DNA of 64,000 bases from Breviolum minutum Mf 1.05b.01 (Eukaryota; Sar; Dinophyceae; Suessiales; Symbiodiniaceae), in contig DF241133.1 in assembly GCA_000507305.1 (NCBI GenBank), positions 1-64,000 on the forward strand, read 5' to 3'. How positions within the stretch are numbered: the stretch's first letter is position 1; each line of letters opens with the position of its first letter. This document shows positions 60,900 to 64,000 of this stretch, piece after piece. The notes below the pieces were generated by a model. It saw nothing but the letters and a program-made list of their open reading frames with translations, was not told the origin of the DNA and did no database searches. The position numbers and the translations under genes are program-made.

Positions 60900-63057
60900 T
60901 TGGCACATGGCAAAGGACATTTGCAGGCACCTTGGACAAACCATCCCCAGGGCATCTGTTTTGGGCAAGGAAACAGTACATGCTCTTGGTTAGCTAAGGG
61001 GCATAGAATCTTACAACAAAGAAATACATTACGTATTTACAACCTTGATGCATCCTCCTGATAGAAGATACCAAGGCAAATTAGGGAAACAACTAAACTA
61101 ACATCGTGGCAAACATGATGACCCTTCCACTCAGAACATTGGGTTCATTCTTGTTGGTAGTCTCGTATTTTGACCGAGCTGTTCGGGGGCTATGAAATGC
61201 AGATTTTCTGTACCTTTCCCTATTGCCATGATAGCCATGTGTCTTTCGCAAAATATCACACACCTTTCACCGATGTAACAACCACTTAACTGAAAATCCA
61301 CCCTTTTCCCATCATAGGGTTGGACAAATCAACACGGCTACCGCACCCACAAAACTCCTCGCGCCTATGGGATCGTCCATTGACAGATTCCACTCCAATA
61401 ATTCCATTGGCAAAAAATCCATGGCTTGTGACTTTTTTTGAATCCACCAAATGGATGACTGGTAAGGGTTGTACTTAAAGAAGACCTGAAGATCCTGAAG
61501 TTATGCTGATTTCAAAAAAAAACAGAATGGTATTTCAGTTGAGAGATTCTGAAGAAAATATCACCAATTTCAAACGGAATTGACATGTCTTATTGGTCAA
61601 GAATTAGGCCCACTCCTGATTGAGGCCGTAGTAGTCAGATGTCTTGGTTTTTATGTGTACTACAAGTGGTGTTTTGGGTATGATCTTTGAGATCCTACAA
61701 CATTTTGGTCCAAGGTCCTTGGAAGTCTACAGGGGCCTTGTCAGAGTATACATCGAGAGATGTTTCCCAGATTAAACTCACCGTTATCCAGCATTGTTGT
61801 TCCCCAAAGATTTGGAAGATGAACACCTGAGAAGCCAAGAAATTCATTGCAGCAAATCAAGCATACACAAAGGTACTGACCGCTTGTTTGTCTTGATTTT
61901 GTCTTGACAAACGTTTTTCAGAGTCACCCGCCAACTAAGGGCCTGTTGTCAGCCGGATTTTTTCCATCAACAGTTTCAGTGGCTTCTCTCTTTTCAATCT
62001 TTTCAAACGATCACAGCTTTGGCATCCGAAAACGCATCGCTCGTCAAATGCCTGAGAGCACAAACACACAAGAAAAGCCTGTGAGTTCACACGAATTCAC
62101 CTGCCTCTCCGTTCAAACATGTTCAAGGTTAAACTCAAGGGATTGAATTTAACAGGTTGAGATGTATATTTTTATGTAATAATTATCATGGTAGGTAGGT
62201 ATATAAGAATGGATAGCCCAGGATAGTATGGCTTGGGAAATGGTGGGGCAAATCTTCACTCTTATGCTTTTGGAACCCAAGGGACGACAATCTCAAGAAG
62301 CGCTGCATCATGTCCTAAGGGTCAAGAGAGTGGGTTGTCTTAGTCACCAATCACCAAAACTTCGGCACGTGCTTTTTAAATAATCGAAACACTTTTGGGT
62401 GAAGTTGATGCTGAAAGGTCCGCATGTCTTTAAATGAGGGTTCAGTTTCCATCGCACATGTTTTTGATGAACTCAAATTTGAGACCTATTCTTTGGAGAG
62501 GGTTCCTCCTTCATTCTGTCACTGACCCACATCTTGATGACCCACCAGACCAGTTCAGAGATTCCGCGTAGAAAGAATCCATTTGGACCAATAAGTGGCA
62601 CTAAGATGTATTAAGATATCTATTAAGATTATGCTGTCACTGTTGGCATAGAGAGCGGCCACATGATGCCAAAATTTGCCGAGCCGCATTTCTTTTTTCG
62701 GGCATCCCTTCATAGGGAAATTGGTGGGGGCCCCTTGGGATGGTACCCTTAATAATCAACCCCGTATACACCTTTTATAGTGGGTACAGTATTTCATGTA
62801 TTTTCAGGTGTTGAATTGAATTCCTTGCCTATGAGCATATGACAAAACGGCTCATTATTTTTCATTCATCGTCTTGCTGGCAAACATGAAGATTCACCCT
62901 CTCCCCCCTTTGCTCCACCACAAAATGGTGTGTAAAATTGGGACATATGGAACCATCTACTATACCACGGGACAGGTGAACGGCAAACCCCATCAAACAA
63001 CAACATCACAGCCCAACACCAACAGAAAGAAGGAAGCGTATGCAAGCTGAACAGTTA
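60900..63057. other. Mostly non-coding, one possible exon
   Basis: A minus-strand segment at about 61945-62080, after a TGCTCTCAG acceptor, encodes RLKRLKREKPLKLLMEKIR and may be an exon. A family D fragment lies at 62710-62760. Nothing else can be supported. Confidence 0.35.
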
Positions 63058-63164
63058 CACTCCTGTAAACTAACATGGCAACGGAACATCCACCATTTTG
63101 ATGGTATTTTGCCTGGAAAAATGGGGGATGTTCCACTGCTATGATACTTTACCGGAGGGAACAA
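63058..63164. repeat. Palindromic MITE-like repeat, family A variant
   Basis: ACTCCTGTAAACTAACATGGC and TATGATACTTTACCGGAGGG at the ends; ACGGAACATCCACCATTTTG and AAAATGGGGGATGTTCC pair inside. It lies just downstream of the carboxypeptidase stop codon. Confidence 0.7.
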
Positions 63165-63179
63165 GATTTGCGAGAGTTT

Positions 63180-63659
63180 TCAAGGGGAACACGGATCAAA
63201 TCCAACCATTCCATTAATGTTCGGTGGCATCACCCACCAATCCAAATCAGCCAGCCGAAGAACCACGGCTGAGAGCGGTTGGTTCATTGGTACCAAATGT
63301 CCTGCTCCCAAAACAAGCACTTGTTCCTTAGCCGAGTCTTCAAAAACCAAGTGGTACCGCATAATCTATCTAAATACCTAGCTGCTTGGAGACACATTGG
63401 TGGCAGTTGACGAGTAGATGAGTAGATGCGTGTTCTATATTTTACAGAAAGAAGTTGCATGTAACAGAAAAGGACAGTTCCTTCGCATGAGCCAAAAATT
63501 GGTTGAACATCCCTTTCATGGACCACTTTACGCTTCGACCACTTGAGGCTGAAACCAAATTTTCAAACTTCTTCCAATAACCAGCAATTTCTCCATCACC
63601 ACGACGCCACAAATGTCGTTTCGAAGACAGAAAATCTGCAGTGCCTGATGAATTGAAAG
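63180..63659 (-). CDS. Serine carboxypeptidase (peptidase S10), last two exons
   Basis: S10 enzymes trim C-terminal residues in the lysosome, vacuole or secretory path, using a Ser-Asp-His triad. Exon 63556-63659 (104 nt) encodes a segment with KRHLWRRGDGEIAGYWKKF. It joins in phase 0 to 63180-63326 (49 codons with TGA), which starts EQVLVLGAGHLVPMNQPLSA. The AGHLVPMNQP stretch holds the catalytic His. The joined piece aligns without gaps to the C-terminal part of CPVL-type carboxypeptidases (…AGY…GGGHxxPxDQP). The donor is GTTTCA and the acceptor ends GCTAAG. The Ser and Asp exons lie beyond the right edge, so this is a partial gene. The last 20 residues are not conserved in the family and could be read-through of a further intron. 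Confidence 0.8.
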
Positions 63660-63664
63660 CTCAT

Positions 63665-64000
63665 CAGTCGCCATTCTGTGGTGCAAGCCATTGGAGAAAT
63701 ACCCTAGAAAATGATACGGGAATCGCCCCCTCACCAAAAAGAAATGTTTGACAGCACTTGGTCATGCAAGTAGGTGGTTGTGTATGGCTGCAGTCACAAG
63801 TGACGCTTCGACATATAATGCCTATACACAGTATACAGTATACACATAACATCACATTATGTGTACAGTTTGGAGTCGTCATAACTGGTTCATGTGATAC
63901 AAAGCCACCATCCAGGTACATGCAGTGGTTGTAGCTCTTTCTAGCGGACACCAGTAGATCTATAGGTCAAAAGAATATGCACAAACTCCGCCTTGGTGTT
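63665..64000. other. Presumed intron of the carboxypeptidase gene
   Basis: No exon with S10 motifs is visible. A short coding-like minus segment (SYNHCMYLDGGFVS) near 63895-63940 is unassigned. Confidence 0.35.

Overview
The window looks like nuclear DNA of a dinoflagellate, probably from the Symbiodiniaceae or a relative. Four things point there. (1) All supported coding sequence is on the minus strand, as in dinoflagellate one-way gene clusters. (2) Very small exons (18-130 nt) are separated by introns of 0.2-2 kb, and many introns start with GC and a few with GA instead of GT. (3) A single-exon BTB gene is preceded by TTTGGCTCAAG, the 3' half of the dinoflagellate spliced leader, so it looks like a retroposed mRNA. 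(4) The introns are full of short palindromic, MITE-like repeats. No bacterial-type operon, tRNA, rRNA or CRISPR array was seen. Long open frames are mostly chance; the real genes had to be read exon by exon, using protein motifs, splice sites and reading-frame phase.

Layout, in the direction of transcription (right to left). The last two exons of a serine carboxypeptidase (peptidase S10) lie at 63.2-63.7 kb. From 62 to 57 kb there are scattered exon candidates, two of which join as a PPR-like repeat. From about 56.4 to 50.6 kb lies a gene with a CRAL-TRIO (SEC14-like) lipid-binding domain. From 49 to 46 kb there are weak exon candidates. From 45.5 to 40.5 kb there are PPR-like exons. From 38.9 to 28.7 kb lies an ankyrin-repeat gene made largely of phase-0 mini-exons.

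From 27.96 down to 10.17 kb lies a pentatricopeptide-repeat (PPR) gene. I could chain 28 exons whose phases all agree (616 residues plus stop; the N-terminus is missing). Only 14 nt after its stop codon comes the relict spliced leader of the intronless BTB-BACK-propeller gene (8.38-10.08 kb). Left of that, 8-1 kb holds a few exon candidates of an unrecognised gene, and bases 1-174 are the end of a 38-bp tandem repeat.

The genes do not form an obvious pathway. PPR proteins usually bind organelle RNA, BTB-BACK proteins are usually Cullin-3 adaptors, CRAL-TRIO proteins carry lipids, and S10 enzymes work in lysosomes or vacuoles. Two single 'n' bases (47400 and 49463) mark assembly joins, and the second sits between two copies of the same 50-bp sequence. 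Exon edges are my inference from sequence alone and need transcript data.
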